A stretch of DNA of 64,000 nt from Phycisphaerales bacterium (GCA_018644725.1 JABGPZ010000048.1:1-64000); one strand, 5' to 3'. Positions 25,181 through 34,581 are shown, counted from the first letter of the stretch. The notes: a model not told the origin generated them from the sequence alone. Made by a program: numbers and translations.

Positions 25181-25995
25181 TTGGGGGTGCCTTTCGTTGC
25201 GGTGAGGCCAGAGGGTGCGTCCGGGCTGCGTCGCTGAGCGGCGAGCCAATCATACAGGTCCGGGTCCGAATAGACCCGATTCCAAATCGAGTGGCCCAGG
25301 CCGGGATAAATCGTCAGCTTGGCGTGATTGTTTGAAGCACGCAACGCGCGCTCCATCTGCAGGGCATAGAACACCGGCACGTTCTTGTCGGTTTCGCCGT
25401 GATACATTCGGATCGGCATCGACGCCACGCGGGAAGCAAGATAGGGATTCCCCGAACCACACACCACCGCCAGCGCGGCGAAGCAGTCGGGATATTGCTG
25501 GGCCAGCGACCACGCGCCAATTCCGCCCATGCTCATGCCAGTGACATAAACTCGCGCAGGGTCCACGCGATGGGTCTCGCAAATCGACTTCAGCAGCTCC
25601 ATCACGCTGACGGTCATCTCCGCATCCGCCCACCACTTGTCCTTCGGACAGTGCGGCGTGAGAACGATAAACGGCAGGCCGCGACGGGTGGCTTCGCGCG
25701 CCGGGCCAAGCGTCGCGAGCTTGCCCGCAGACCAAAGGCGCTCGCCGCTGCCGTGGAGGAACAGAATCAGCGGCCATTGGGTGTCGGTCTTTTTGTCATA
25801 CTCGTGGGGCAACTGAAGAAGGTAATCAATCTTGATCGAATGGCGGATCACGCCGGACATGGTCCTCACGTGCTTCGTGCCAGCCTTACCCGACTCAATC
25901 GTGACATGCTTTTTGCGGGGCATCAACTCTGACCACCACAATGCCCCCGCAACCCCCAACGCCACAAACAACCCGCCGACAATTGCATAGCGCAA
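25177..25995 (-). CDS. Membrane-anchored alpha/beta-hydrolase esterase
   Basis: About 272 aa: an N-terminal membrane helix, then an alpha/beta-hydrolase of the phospholipase/carboxylesterase (dienelactone-like) type. The nucleophile elbow is GMSMGG, the acid lies near HGETDKNVPV, and the catalytic His is in GLGHSIW. Substrate unknown; polysaccharide or acetyl ester is possible. The first standard start is TTG 25995. The frame stays open upstream to a CTG at 26043 that overlaps the previous stop (CTGA) and has GGGAG 5 nt before it, so the true start may be there, adding 16 residues. Confidence 0.8.
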   Translation of the reverse strand: MRYAIVGGLFVALGVAGALWWSELMPRKKHVTIESGKAGTKHVRTMSGVIRHSIKIDYLLQLPHEYDKKTDTQWPLILFLHGSGERLWSAGKLATLGPAREATRRGLPFIVLTPHCPKDKWWADAEMTVSVMELLKSICETHRVDPARVYVTGMSMGGIGAWSLAQQYPDCFAALAVVCGSGNPYLASRVASMPIRMYHGETDKNVPVFYALQMERALRASNNHAKLTIYPGLGHSIWNRVYSDPDLYDWLAAQRRSPDAPSGLTATKGTPK

Positions 25996-26039
25996 CAGTC
26001 GCTTGGGGGTGATCGGTCGGGATGGGGCCTGCTCTTCGA

Positions 26040-26597
26040 TCAGAATTCTCCCAGGTGTTTCCGGGCCAGATACAGCCCGACATACGTCTTAAGGTCTACA
26101 CTATACCCGCTTTTCGCGCGCTCGGCAAGAAACTCGTCCGCGTCCGCGAGCGGGATTTCGTGTACGGTGATCTCTTCGCCCTCGTGTTCAAGCCCGCCGC
26201 CGGGGCCGACTTTGGTGAGCCCGGTCGCGAGAACAAAGCCGATTTCGAGCGTGTTCGATCCGGCCGACGGTGCGCCGCGGAGAATCAGTTCGAGCGAGGC
26301 CGCGTCATAGCCAGTCTCCTCGATCAGCTCTCGCCGTGCGGCTTCGAGAATCCCCTCGTCATCGTAACTGTCGCCATCTCCGACGAGGCCGGCCGGAATT
26401 TCCAGACAGGGCCGACCCACCGGCAGGCGAAATTGCTCTACAAGAACGATCCGCCCATCATCCAATAGCGGCACGATCAGCACGACGTCGGAAAAGCACT
26501 GCGGCGTGATATATTCCCACGTGCCGCGTCGCATGAGGTTGTAGTATTTCCCCTCGCCGAGAACGACAGGGTCGGATTGCATGTCACGTTTGCTCAT
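26040..26597 (-). CDS. Nudix hydrolase (ADP-ribose pyrophosphatase-like)
   Basis: A 185-aa Nudix protein. The catalytic box is slightly extended, starting in GLVGDGDSYDDEG and ending in AARRELIEETGYD. Upstream VEQFRLPVGRPCLEIPAG is typical of the ADP-ribose/NDP-sugar pyrophosphatase subfamily. Cytoplasmic nucleotide-sugar housekeeping. Lies 45 bp downstream of the WYL regulator gene in the same direction. Confidence 0.88.
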   Translation of the reverse strand: MSKRDMQSDPVVLGEGKYYNLMRRGTWEYITPQCFSDVVLIVPLLDDGRIVLVEQFRLPVGRPCLEIPAGLVGDGDSYDDEGILEAARRELIEETGYDAASLELILRGAPSAGSNTLEIGFVLATGLTKVGPGGGLEHEGEEITVHEIPLADADEFLAERAKSGYSVDLKTYVGLYLARKHLGEF

Positions 26598-26642
26598 CGC
26601 CAGATTGTACCGAATCGGCCTCCAAAGCGAAACCCTCCGCCA

Positions 26643-27617
26643 TTATTTCGCATAGCGTTTGGCCATCGCCTTGGCAGTTTGGGCGAGCTTGCGGCGTAGC
26701 GGCGCTGGCGAAATTACTTCCGCCTGATCGCCATAGCCGAGCACCCACCAGTGAATTTCGTTGATGCCGTTGACCCGCGCACGGAACTCCAGCGAGCCGT
26801 CGGGCAGGAATTCGGTTTTCTGCGACGAGTGCCAATGGACCTCGGCGACGTTTGTGGCGACCTTGGGCGCAAAGCGGATCACGACATCGTAAAACCGCCC
26901 CTCGGGGATCATGTTCCACGCGCCGCCGAAATGCTCGTCCAGCTCGACCGGGTCACGCGGGCGAAACGTCGTCTCGCGCACATCCAGCCGCTTGATCCGC
27001 AACAGTTTGAACGTGCGAATGTCTTTGTGCTTGGGCACCCACGCCGCGAGATACCACGCGCGCGTGACAAACTGCAATTGCAGCGGATGAACGGTCTCGC
27101 GGATCGCCTTGCCTTCGTAGAGGCTGTTGTAGTGCAACTTGCACACGCGCCGCTCGCGGCAGGCCTGCGCGAGGGCCTCGAAGTGGGACGCGGCAAGAGA
27201 GTCTCCCCGGCAGGTCGGCGCAAGCTTGGTGCGCAGCACGTTCAGCGAATCGAACACGTCCTGACGCAACCCGCGCGGCAAGGCCGTCGCAAGCTTGTTG
27301 ATCCCACTGGTGAGATGGCCCCACAGCGGCAGGCCCCGCAGCGGGCTTCGGCCATTGTCTGCCAGCGCCAACATGCCCAGCGCCTCGGCAAATGTCAAAT
27401 GCACCGGCGGAAGATAGTACCCCGGCGGAATGTGATAACCACCCAGCTCGTCATCGATTTCGATGGGAATGTGCGTCTCGCGCAGCAGGCGAATGTACCG
27501 ATAGACCGTACGCTGGGAAATGTGCAGCTTGGCCGCAAGCTCGCGGGCCGAATACCGATTCGGACCTTGCAACAACATCAACAAATCCAGATAACGACGC
27601 AGGGATGCCGACTTCAT
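26643..27617 (-). CDS. WYL-domain transcriptional regulator
   Basis: A 324-aa regulator. The N-terminal winged HTH (RYLDLLMLLQ, YSARELAAKLHISQRTVYRYI) is followed by a WYL domain (RAWYLAAWVPKHKDIRTFKLLRI) and a C-terminal WCX-like part. WYL domains bind nucleic acids or small ligands; targets are unknown here. In many bacteria such regulators control DNA-damage or defence genes, but this one lies among membrane and housekeeping genes. Confidence 0.92.
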   Translation of the reverse strand: MKSASLRRYLDLLMLLQGPNRYSARELAAKLHISQRTVYRYIRLLRETHIPIEIDDELGGYHIPPGYYLPPVHLTFAEALGMLALADNGRSPLRGLPLWGHLTSGINKLATALPRGLRQDVFDSLNVLRTKLAPTCRGDSLAASHFEALAQACRERRVCKLHYNSLYEGKAIRETVHPLQLQFVTRAWYLAAWVPKHKDIRTFKLLRIKRLDVRETTFRPRDPVELDEHFGGAWNMIPEGRFYDVVIRFAPKVATNVAEVHWHSSQKTEFLPDGSLEFRARVNGINEIHWWVLGYGDQAEVISPAPLRRKLAQTAKAMAKRYAK

Positions 27618-27640
27618 ACCGCCTCCTCTGCCACTCGCAG

Positions 27641-27862
27641 CTACAGGAAAATCTGGAACACGCTCCAGAACCCCGCCGCCAAAATGGCCATGCCGAGTAG
27701 AATTTTTACGAACAGGGAAATTGTTTCGTGCCAGACCTTCGAGATGTCCTCACACCGCATTGCGCGATATGCCAGTGCCACGCCAAACGTCAGCGGCAGC
27801 AGCCAAAAGATCGCCTGCGCCGCAGGAATCTCCATTGGATGGACGAAGAGTGTTGCAATCAT
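27641..27862 (-). CDS. Small two-helix membrane protein
   Basis: A 73-aa protein of unknown family with two predicted membrane helices (about 17-34 and 49-70) separated by a short charged loop. Its start overlaps the stop of the DUF6677-like gene (ATGA), which supports it being real and co-translated. It may form a complex with that protein. Confidence 0.65.
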   Translation of the reverse strand: MIATLFVHPMEIPAAQAIFWLLPLTFGVALAYRAMRCEDISKVWHETISLFVKILLGMAILAAGFWSVFQIFL

Positions 27863-28461
27863 GCCGCACCCCCCTCTGACTGGGTCTCGAGGCGAGCGGC
27901 CCGTTTTTTCGCACCGATCATCAACGCCAGCATCGCCGCGTCAAACGCACACAACACGTTCAGCATGCCCGCGACACCAGTGTAGGCGTGGGCAATATTG
28001 TCTTCCGGATAGGTCAGCGCAATGCCGCGCTTGGCCAAACGCGCATCGATGGCCATTTGCTTGTTGGGCATGCGATCAACGAGCCGCCCGGCGGCCTCGA
28101 CAAACCCGGGCTCCGCGAGCAATTCGCGATAGACCTGGTCCTGGCGATACCAACCCACCAGCCCGTGCGCGCCACTGCCCATCTGAGCAAGGAACCAATA
28201 GGGCTCGCTCTGGCGGTCGACGGTCATCGTCCCACCCACGGCCACGCCGGTATAAAACAGCGCTGAAATCGCCACGAAGATAATCAGACCGCGCTTGACC
28301 TGACCAAGGAGCATGTGCCCCGCGCCGGGAATCAGCCACCCCAGCACCGCCGGCAACCCCCATTGAAACAGGGAGCGGCCTTGATCCGCCAACGCCCCGG
28401 CACCCTCACAAAGATGAGTGCCAGTGGACTTGGGATCGGATTGTTGTGTCGGTTTGGCCAT
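27859..28461 (-). CDS. DUF6677-like membrane protein
   Basis: About 200 aa with an N-terminal cytoplasmic stretch, a conserved hydrophobic block (PAVLGWLIPGAGHMLLGQVKRG), a second helix, a soluble region of about 90 aa and a C-terminal helix (MLNVLCAFDAAMLALMIG). The GAGH-xxxGQxxRG pattern resembles the planctomycete DUF6677 family (TM2-like). Function unknown. ATG 28461 has GGAG very close; a GTG at 28482 is an alternative start. Confidence 0.65.
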   Translation of the reverse strand: MAKPTQQSDPKSTGTHLCEGAGALADQGRSLFQWGLPAVLGWLIPGAGHMLLGQVKRGLIIFVAISALFYTGVAVGGTMTVDRQSEPYWFLAQMGSGAHGLVGWYRQDQVYRELLAEPGFVEAAGRLVDRMPNKQMAIDARLAKRGIALTYPEDNIAHAYTGVAGMLNVLCAFDAAMLALMIGAKKRAARLETQSEGGAA

Positions 28462-28531
28462 GCTCTCCAATTGCGCCTTCACCCAAACGGTGAGATTGTA
28501 ACGAACGTCCTATCTTCCAAATCGTATTGTT

Positions 28532-30664
28532 TTACTTCTTGACCTGGAAAGGTGATTTTGATTTCTTCGGGCGCGTGCCACGCGGGCCACGGCCTGTCGC
28601 GACCACCACATCGCCGGCCTCGGGGGCCATTTCTTCCTGCTCGCGGATGTGCTTGCGAATGATGACCTGTTCCAGTACGCCCGCGAACGTTGAGGCCATG
28701 ATGTAGAGGCACAGACCCGAGGGGGCCTTGTAGAAGAACATCAACATCATCACCGGCATCATGATTTTCATCATGTTCTGGTTGACTTTTTGCTCTGGGC
28801 TCGCCGTGGTGCTCGACATCGCCGGATTCAACTTCGACTGGAGGTACATCGCGAAGCACAGCAGCAGCGGCAGAAGGTTGAACGTGTTGCCGACGAAGCT
28901 GCTCTGGAGGCTCGCGGGCAGCACAAACAGGGCATCCGGCACGGACAGGTCCGTGATCCACACGGGCAGGAACTGCGCGTGACGCAGCGCCACTTCGGTA
29001 TTCAGGCCACTGAACAGCGCAATCCAGATCGGCATCTGAATGAACATCGGCAAGCAGCCCAGCATCTGTGCCGCGCCGACGCCGTGCTCTTTATTCAGCC
29101 GCATCATTTCCTGCTGCTGTTTGCGCGGGTCCTTTTTGTATTTCTCTTTGATCGCGTCGAGCTTGGGCTTGAGGATCGCCATCTTCTTCTGCATCGTCGC
29201 CATGGAGATCTGCGATTTCTTCGTCAGCGGGTGGAGGCACGCGCGAACGATGAGCACCAGCAGGATAATCGCCAGGCCATAGTTGCCGAAGAACAGGTTC
29301 ATCGCGAACACGCCCAGCAGCCACATCAGCCCGCGCACCAGCCATTCCCACGTGCAGAAGCAATTCTTCGTGGTCACCGACGAGGCGTATTGCAGGTCGC
29401 CATACAACGGGTTCGCGCTGAACAGCGTACGCAGTTTCGGCCCGCAGAACAGGTCCATCTTCATCGTCACGGTTGCGTCGGGGGCAATCGTCAGGTCGCG
29501 GAATTTCATCACGCCCATCCAGGCGCGCGGGGTCTTTTTCTCAGCCTCTTTGGACGCGAGGTCCTTAATCGGCTTGGCGAAATATTCAACGTTGTACGAA
29601 TCGATAGCGCTCTTGGAGCCCTTGGGCGGGATGAGGTAGAGATAGCTCGCAAAGAATTTGTTGGCCATGCCCGTCCAGACCACGTCGAGTTTTTCCATCC
29701 CGTCGTCGGTTTTCTTCTTGTCGAGACGATAGGCGAAGTACTGGTCCTTGAGGTGCTCCTCGGCCTCGTCGGCCGTCATGCCTGCCTCTTCCCACGCCGC
29801 GCGACGTTTCATAAAATAGGGCTTGGCCTTGTTGGGCAGGTAGGTCTCGAACAAACTGTTGTCTTCTCCAAGGTCGTCGAGTGCGCTCGCCGCCAGCTTT
29901 TTGGGAGTGATCACGCCGTCGGCACGCAGGCCGGACACGCTTTCGCGCATGTCGCTGCGGAGGTCTTCGGACGTCATCCCCAGCGGGCCAAGCTGGTCGA
30001 GGGTCAGCTTGATTTCTTCGCCCGTCTCATTGGTCACGTCGAGGGACACCTCGAGCGAGTGGCTGTTCTTGCGAAGGGTATAGGTCTTGCGGAGAGTGAG
30101 ATATTTTTGGGTATCGGCGCGGCCACCCTGGCGAACGACGACTTCGAACACGGCCGACTGGGCCGACTTGTCCGCCGTCTCGCTCTGGCTGGCCAGTCGC
30201 CATTTGGGCATGTATGCCAGCTCGTCGACCCCCGTGGCGTCCTGAACGATCTGCATTTCGCGCGTCGCCATCGAACGATGAATCGTGTTCTTCACCTGCA
30301 CGGGCGAAAGAAGTTTGTAGTGCCCTTCGCCGATTTCCTTGGGGGTTTCGCCCTTGGCGGCCTGGCGCTTGAGCGCGACGGTCTGATAGAAGTTCGTCAG
30401 GTAGGTCGACTCGATGGCCGCTTCGGCCGCCGTCAGGTTCACCTGCATCTTATAGCCCGCAGGGTCGGACGGGTCGAGCGAACCGAGCGTCGCGGTTTGG
30501 GGGGTCTTGACGTTTGCAAGCAGGGTGTCCACGGTCGTTGCCAGCGCCTGGCGCTTAGGCGAGTCGGCCTTGGGCGCGTCGTCGCTTCCCATGAAATACT
30601 GAAAGGCCATAAAGATCAGGCCGAAAATCAGCAACGTCGTAAAGAGTGATTTGAGTTGTTCCAC
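28532..30664 (-). CDS. yidC: Membrane protein insertase YidC
   Basis: A 710-aa insertase. An N-terminal signal-anchor is followed by a large periplasmic P1 domain (about 40-430) and the conserved five-helix core with NYGLAIILLVLIVRACLHPL and the cytoplasmic coiled coil KPKLDAIKEKYKKD. Basic C-terminal tail (RPKKSKSPFQVKK). It integrates and folds inner-membrane proteins with or without SecYEG. Longer than E. coli YidC (548 aa) mainly through the periplasmic domain. The gene order with coaC, rpoZ, gmk, yicC and secG looks like one operon. Confidence 0.95.
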   Translation of the reverse strand: MEQLKSLFTTLLIFGLIFMAFQYFMGSDDAPKADSPKRQALATTVDTLLANVKTPQTATLGSLDPSDPAGYKMQVNLTAAEAAIESTYLTNFYQTVALKRQAAKGETPKEIGEGHYKLLSPVQVKNTIHRSMATREMQIVQDATGVDELAYMPKWRLASQSETADKSAQSAVFEVVVRQGGRADTQKYLTLRKTYTLRKNSHSLEVSLDVTNETGEEIKLTLDQLGPLGMTSEDLRSDMRESVSGLRADGVITPKKLAASALDDLGEDNSLFETYLPNKAKPYFMKRRAAWEEAGMTADEAEEHLKDQYFAYRLDKKKTDDGMEKLDVVWTGMANKFFASYLYLIPPKGSKSAIDSYNVEYFAKPIKDLASKEAEKKTPRAWMGVMKFRDLTIAPDATVTMKMDLFCGPKLRTLFSANPLYGDLQYASSVTTKNCFCTWEWLVRGLMWLLGVFAMNLFFGNYGLAIILLVLIVRACLHPLTKKSQISMATMQKKMAILKPKLDAIKEKYKKDPRKQQQEMMRLNKEHGVGAAQMLGCLPMFIQMPIWIALFSGLNTEVALRHAQFLPVWITDLSVPDALFVLPASLQSSFVGNTFNLLPLLLCFAMYLQSKLNPAMSSTTASPEQKVNQNMMKIMMPVMMLMFFYKAPSGLCLYIMASTFAGVLEQVIIRKHIREQEEMAPEAGDVVVATGRGPRGTRPKKSKSPFQVKK

Positions 30665-30701
30665 AACGGGCTCCTGGGTTATCTACACGGTTGATGGTTG
30701 G

Positions 30702-31277
30702 TCAGGAAGCGCTCAAAAGCGCTTCGGCGGCAGCGAGAATCTCGACGACCTCGGCCATGCGTCCGACACCACTGGTGCCGCACGCCAAATGCCCCTCGGC
30801 CGGGCCCACCAAGTGGACACCGTCTTCGAGAAGCGTTGCACGGTTGCGCTGGGTCGCGGGCGCGTCCCACATGCGCGTATTCATCGCCGGGGCAAGAAGA
30901 ATCTCACAGCTGCCCTGTGCGCTCAGTGCGAGTGTCGAGACCACGTCATCGGCAATGCCGTTGGCGAGCTTGGCCATGCAATTCGCCGTCGCGGGCGCAA
31001 TCAGCACGAGGTCCGCGCGGTCACTGAGGGCGATGTGCTCGGGGCGATGGGTCTCGACGCGGTCGAACACGCCCAGATGCACCGGGCGATTGGTGAGCAC
31101 TTCCAGCGTCAGCGGCGCGAGAAATTCCCGCGCAGCCTGGGTCATGGCACACGTTACACCCGCGCCGCGCTGGGTAAGCTTCGACGCGAGGTCGGCCACC
31201 TTGTAGCATGCGATGCCGCCGGTGAGGCAGAGAAGAATCTCTTTGCCCTCCAGCGTATGGGTCGACGGGTTGCTCAT
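30702..31277 (-). CDS. coaC: Phosphopantothenoylcysteine decarboxylase
   Basis: A 191-aa flavoprotein of the HFCD family carrying only the decarboxylase half of CoaBC/Dfp. It has the FMN-binding GGIACYK, the PAT/ATAN motif in LIAPATANCMAKLANG and the substrate motif PAMNTRMWD. It forms 4'-phosphopantetheine in CoA synthesis. The synthetase half (CoaB) is not fused and not in this window. Starts 18 bp downstream of rpoZ. Confidence 0.93.
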   Translation of the reverse strand: MSNPSTHTLEGKEILLCLTGGIACYKVADLASKLTQRGAGVTCAMTQAAREFLAPLTLEVLTNRPVHLGVFDRVETHRPEHIALSDRADLVLIAPATANCMAKLANGIADDVVSTLALSAQGSCEILLAPAMNTRMWDAPATQRNRATLLEDGVHLVGPAEGHLACGTSGVGRMAEVVEILAAAEALLSAS

Positions 31278-31295
31278 GCGAGTCTCCTGAGACGC

Positions 31296-31526
31296 TTACT
31301 TCAGCTTCGAGGGCGGAGTGATGTCCGACGCGTCATAGTCGATGGAAATCTTGTCCTGCAAGATCTCTTCGATGACGAGTTCGATACGGGTCATGCCCGG
31401 TTCGCGCTCCACGAGGGGCTTGGCGCCCTGGAGGATTTCGCCGAGACGACGTTGGATCAGCGCGGTCAGTTTGAACTTGCCGCCAACTTTGTGAATAATT
31501 TCTTCGCTTTTAAGGGCTTCGATCAT
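31296..31526 (-). CDS. rpoZ: RNA polymerase omega subunit
   Basis: A 76-aa protein with the omega core VGGKFKLTALIQRRLGEILQGAKPLVE, in which residues after RF/KL are typical of planctomycete RpoZ. Position between gmk and coaC is the classical gmk-rpoZ-coaBC arrangement. Assists assembly of RNA polymerase beta-prime. Confidence 0.87.
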   Translation of the reverse strand: MIEALKSEEIIHKVGGKFKLTALIQRRLGEILQGAKPLVEREPGMTRIELVIEEILQDKISIDYDASDITPPSKLK

Positions 31527-31560
31527 GAGTAGGGTCTCCTGAAGAGGGATCGTGTAGGTG

Positions 31561-32139
31561 TTAGGTCAACGCGACTTCGAGAAGTGCGCCGATGGCGTCT
31601 TCGAGGACGTCGTTGATGATTTCAATGGTGTAGACGCCCGAGGTTCGGGCGGTATCGAGTTCCCAGTGGGCCTTGCTGAGGCGCCGCTGGAGGGTTTCTT
31701 GGTCTTCGGTGCCCCGGCCTGTAAGTCGCGCGTCGAGTTCCTCTTTGGAGGGAGGAGCGATCAGCACGAATGTTGCGCCGGGGCATTTGTCTGCGACGGC
31801 GAGGCCGCCTTGGATGTCGATTTCCAGCAGGACTGTTTTTCCTTCGGCGCGCGCCTGGTTCACCGGCCCGGCCGGCGTGCCATAGTAGTTGCCGAAGACG
31901 TCTGCATGTTCCAGCAATTCGCCCGCCTCGATCATCGCCTCGAACGCCTCACGGCCAACGAAGTGGTAATCGCGGCCATCGATCTCGCCCTCGCGCGGCT
32001 GACGCGTTGTGGCCGAGACGCTGTAGACGACGCGGCCTTCGCTGCGGGCAATCACTTCGCGGTCGACGGTGGACTTGCCCACGCCCGAAGGCCCGGACAC
32101 CACCAACAGCTTGCCGGATTGATTCGCGGTGTTCGTCAT
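31561..32139 (-). CDS. gmk: Guanylate kinase
   Basis: A 192-aa kinase with the P-loop GPSGVGKST, GMP-binding SATTRQPREGEIDGRDYHFV and VLLEIDIQGG. Phosphorylates GMP to GDP. Full length. Its start overlaps the yicC stop by ATGA. Confidence 0.95.
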   Translation of the reverse strand: MTNTANQSGKLLVVSGPSGVGKSTVDREVIARSEGRVVYSVSATTRQPREGEIDGRDYHFVGREAFEAMIEAGELLEHADVFGNYYGTPAGPVNQARAEGKTVLLEIDIQGGLAVADKCPGATFVLIAPPSKEELDARLTGRGTEDQETLQRRLSKAHWELDTARTSGVYTIEIINDVLEDAIGALLEVALT

Positions 32140-33017
32140 TCGATGTTGGCGGCTTGTTCTTTGATGCGGTCGATGGCGGCTTTGATGTCGACCACGCGCT
32201 GGGCGATGTCAACGTCGACGCTCTTGGAGCCGATGGTGTTGGCTTCGCGGAGGAGTTCCTGTGCGAGGAAATCGAGCTTGCGCCCGACGGCCTTGTCGGA
32301 GTTGACCATGCGGCGGAATTCCTTGAGGTGCTGCTTAAGGCGCACGAGTTCTTCGGTGATGTCGCTGCGTTCGGCCATCAGGGCGACCTCGCGGGCGAGG
32401 ATGTCCTGGTCGATGTCGACGCGGGCTTTTTCGGTCATCTCGGCGACGCGCGTCGAGAGACGTTCGTAGTACGCATCAACGATCTGGTTGCCGTGGGCGG
32501 CGATTGCCTCGAGGTGCGACTCGATCAGATCGATGTGTCCGGTCAGCTCTTCGCCAAGGGCTGTACCCTCCACGCCGCGCATCTCGATGAGGTTGTCGAT
32601 GGCTTCGTCGAGCGTCTTGGCGACGGAGGCCGCAATGGCCTCGGCCACGTCCGACGTCTCCGGCGAACGCATCACGCCCGGCAACTGCAGCAACGTCGCG
32701 AGGTCAATGCGGTAGGTCGGATTGGGGTCCGACTCGATCTCCCGCAACTGGCGAAGGTACTGCTCGAGGGCGGTGGTGTTGATCTCGGCGACGTTTTTCT
32801 CGTCGCTGAGAGTCACCCGCAACGCCAACGAAACACTGCCGCGCGTCAGCCGACGGCGGAGAGTCTGTTCGCAGGGAGCTTCCAGCGCCGAGACCATTTC
32901 CCCCATGCGCTGGGAGATTTTGAGATAGCGGTTGTTCACCGACTTGATCTCAATGGTAAACTCGACACCGTCGCAATTGCCGCTCGCGCGGCCAAAGCCT
33001 GTCATCGACTTGATCAT
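32136..33017 (-). CDS. yicC: YicC-family endoribonuclease
   Basis: A 293-aa protein with the YicC N-terminal signature MIKSMTGFGRASG and the C-terminal DUF1732 block (HLKEFRRMVNSDKAVGRKLD, EANTIGSKS). YicC proteins are recently recognised endoribonucleases acting in RNA decay. Frequently next to gmk, as here (ATGA overlap). Confidence 0.94.
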   Translation of the reverse strand: MIKSMTGFGRASGNCDGVEFTIEIKSVNNRYLKISQRMGEMVSALEAPCEQTLRRRLTRGSVSLALRVTLSDEKNVAEINTTALEQYLRQLREIESDPNPTYRIDLATLLQLPGVMRSPETSDVAEAIAASVAKTLDEAIDNLIEMRGVEGTALGEELTGHIDLIESHLEAIAAHGNQIVDAYYERLSTRVAEMTEKARVDIDQDILAREVALMAERSDITEELVRLKQHLKEFRRMVNSDKAVGRKLDFLAQELLREANTIGSKSVDVDIAQRVVDIKAAIDRIKEQAANIE

Positions 33018-33047
33018 AAGTATGCCTTTTCGCGCTCAGCGCGGAAA

Positions 33048-33722
33048 CTAGTTGCTTGTCGCGTCCGCGGCCGCTTCCGTTGCTTCGACGGCTTCGGCCT
33101 TGACCTCTTCCACACCCTTTGCAGCTTCGGCCTTCGCCGCTTCTACAATTTTGGTTGTTTCGGTTGCTTCGGCGTCATCGGTTTCGACCTCGACGGCCTC
33201 GACCACGACGGGATAGGAAATCGCAGTCGCCTCGGACGTGGCCCAGCGCTTGCGGAACGCGCGCGCATTGAGCGTGTAGCCCGTCTGGAGCTTCACGCGC
33301 TTCTTGCGGTCATAGGACTCACTCTTTTCGGTGGGGTCCTTGAGCGGGTTTTTCTTCCCGTCCTTGTTGAGGGTCTTGGTCTTGGTGTAATAGATATTCG
33401 CGCCGAGGGTCAAGCTGGTCAGCTCGATCGTGGCCGAAGACTTCTCCTTGGTTTCGCTGACGATCTTGGCCGTCACTGGCGCAACGTCGCCCGTCGGCAC
33501 GCTTGCGCGCGCAACGAGTGTCATGGAAATCGTCAGGCCGAGGAACAGGACCGTCAGAACGATTGTCGCCCAGGTCAGCGCGTCGCCCGTGCGAGTGCCG
33601 AAGGCTTGGCTGCCGCCGCCGAACGCGCCCGACAGGCCGCCGCCGCGACCCTTTTGGATCAGGACGATGCCGATCAGAAGCAAGCTGACGATCACCAGCA
33701 GAATACCGAGAAATGATAGCAT
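33048..33722 (-). CDS. secG: Preprotein translocase SecG with long tail
   Basis: The N-terminal 75 residues are a normal SecG: two membrane helices flanking KGRGGGLSGAFGGG and a second conserved Gly-rich stretch. SecG normally ends there. Here about 145 more residues follow: a Lys/Thr-rich segment, then an Ala/Glu/Val low-complexity run built of short VE(A)AKAE-type repeats. The tail lies in the cytoplasm or periplasm depending on topology, and its role is unknown. Part of the secretion subunit of SecYEG. Confidence 0.88.
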   Translation of the reverse strand: MLSFLGILLVIVSLLLIGIVLIQKGRGGGLSGAFGGGSQAFGTRTGDALTWATIVLTVLFLGLTISMTLVARASVPTGDVAPVTAKIVSETKEKSSATIELTSLTLGANIYYTKTKTLNKDGKKNPLKDPTEKSESYDRKKRVKLQTGYTLNARAFRKRWATSEATAISYPVVVEAVEVETDDAEATETTKIVEAAKAEAAKGVEEVKAEAVEATEAAADATSN

Positions 33723-33807
33723 TGCAGTGTCTCCATCTATAGAGGATTGAAATCAGAGTGATGTCTCCCCCACGCCGCAGCGACGCGAGGGAGCGTGAAT
33801 GTGTGTC

Positions 33808-34581
33808 TTACTTGGCCGCTTCGGCAACGCCGGCTGTGATCAGCGCGGTGAAGTCTTCGACCTTGAGGCTCGCGCCACCGATGAGGCCGCCGTCGACGTC
33901 AGGCTGGGCGAGAAGGTTTTCCACGTTGCCGGGGTTCATCGAACCGCCATACTGGATGCGCGTCGCGTCAGCAACTTCGGCGCCGAACATGTCCGCGAGA
34001 ATGCTCCGCACATAGGCGTGGGCTTCCTGCGCCTGGTCGGGGGTCGCCACTTCGCCGGTGCCAATCGCCCAGACGGGCTCATACGCGATGGTAATGGTCG
34101 CCATCTGCTCAGCGGTCACGCCCGCGAGGCCCTTGCGGAGCTGGCGTTCGTTCACGGCGTTGGTCTCGCCGGCTTTGCGCTCTTCGAGCAGCTCGCCAAT
34201 CGCGAGGATCACCTGCAGGCCGTCGGCGAGTGCCTTCTGGACCTTGGTGTTGATCAGTTCGTCGGTTTCACCAAAGATGTGACGACGTTCGCTGTGGCCG
34301 AGGAGGACCATCGTCGCGCCGCAATCTTTGATCATGTCGCCAGAGATCTCAGCGGTGAACGCGCCCTTGGGCTCGAAGTACATGTTCTGTGCGCCAACCT
34401 GGAAGTTGCTGCCGGCGGCGTTGGCCGCGGTCGCGCCAAGGTAGCAAGCGGGGACAAACGCGCCAAATTCGACGGTGTCGATGCCCGCGAGGGTTTCCTT
34501 GAGGCCCGCGACGAGCGCTGCGCCCGACTCGAGGGTGGTGTTCATTTTCCAGTTACCAGCGATGAAAATTTTGCGTGCCAT
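33808..34581 (-). CDS. tpiA: Triosephosphate isomerase
   Basis: A 257-aa TIM barrel with N-terminal AGNWKMN (Lys13), GHSERR (His95), AYEPVWAIGTG (Glu167) and the C-terminal phosphate loop GGASLK. Interconverts dihydroxyacetone phosphate and glyceraldehyde 3-phosphate in glycolysis and gluconeogenesis. Full length; next to secG as in many bacteria. Confidence 0.97.
   Translation of the reverse strand: MARKIFIAGNWKMNTTLESGAALVAGLKETLAGIDTVEFGAFVPACYLGATAANAAGSNFQVGAQNMYFEPKGAFTAEISGDMIKDCGATMVLLGHSERRHIFGETDELINTKVQKALADGLQVILAIGELLEERKAGETNAVNERQLRKGLAGVTAEQMATITIAYEPVWAIGTGEVATPDQAQEAHAYVRSILADMFGAEVADATRIQYGGSMNPGNVENLLAQPDVDGGLIGGASLKVEDFTALITAGVAEAAK

Noticed and set aside
28790-30649. 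A 619-codon plus-strand frame opposite yidC
   Set aside because: His/Arg/Gln-rich composition typical of antisense frames; YidC is unambiguous on the minus strand.
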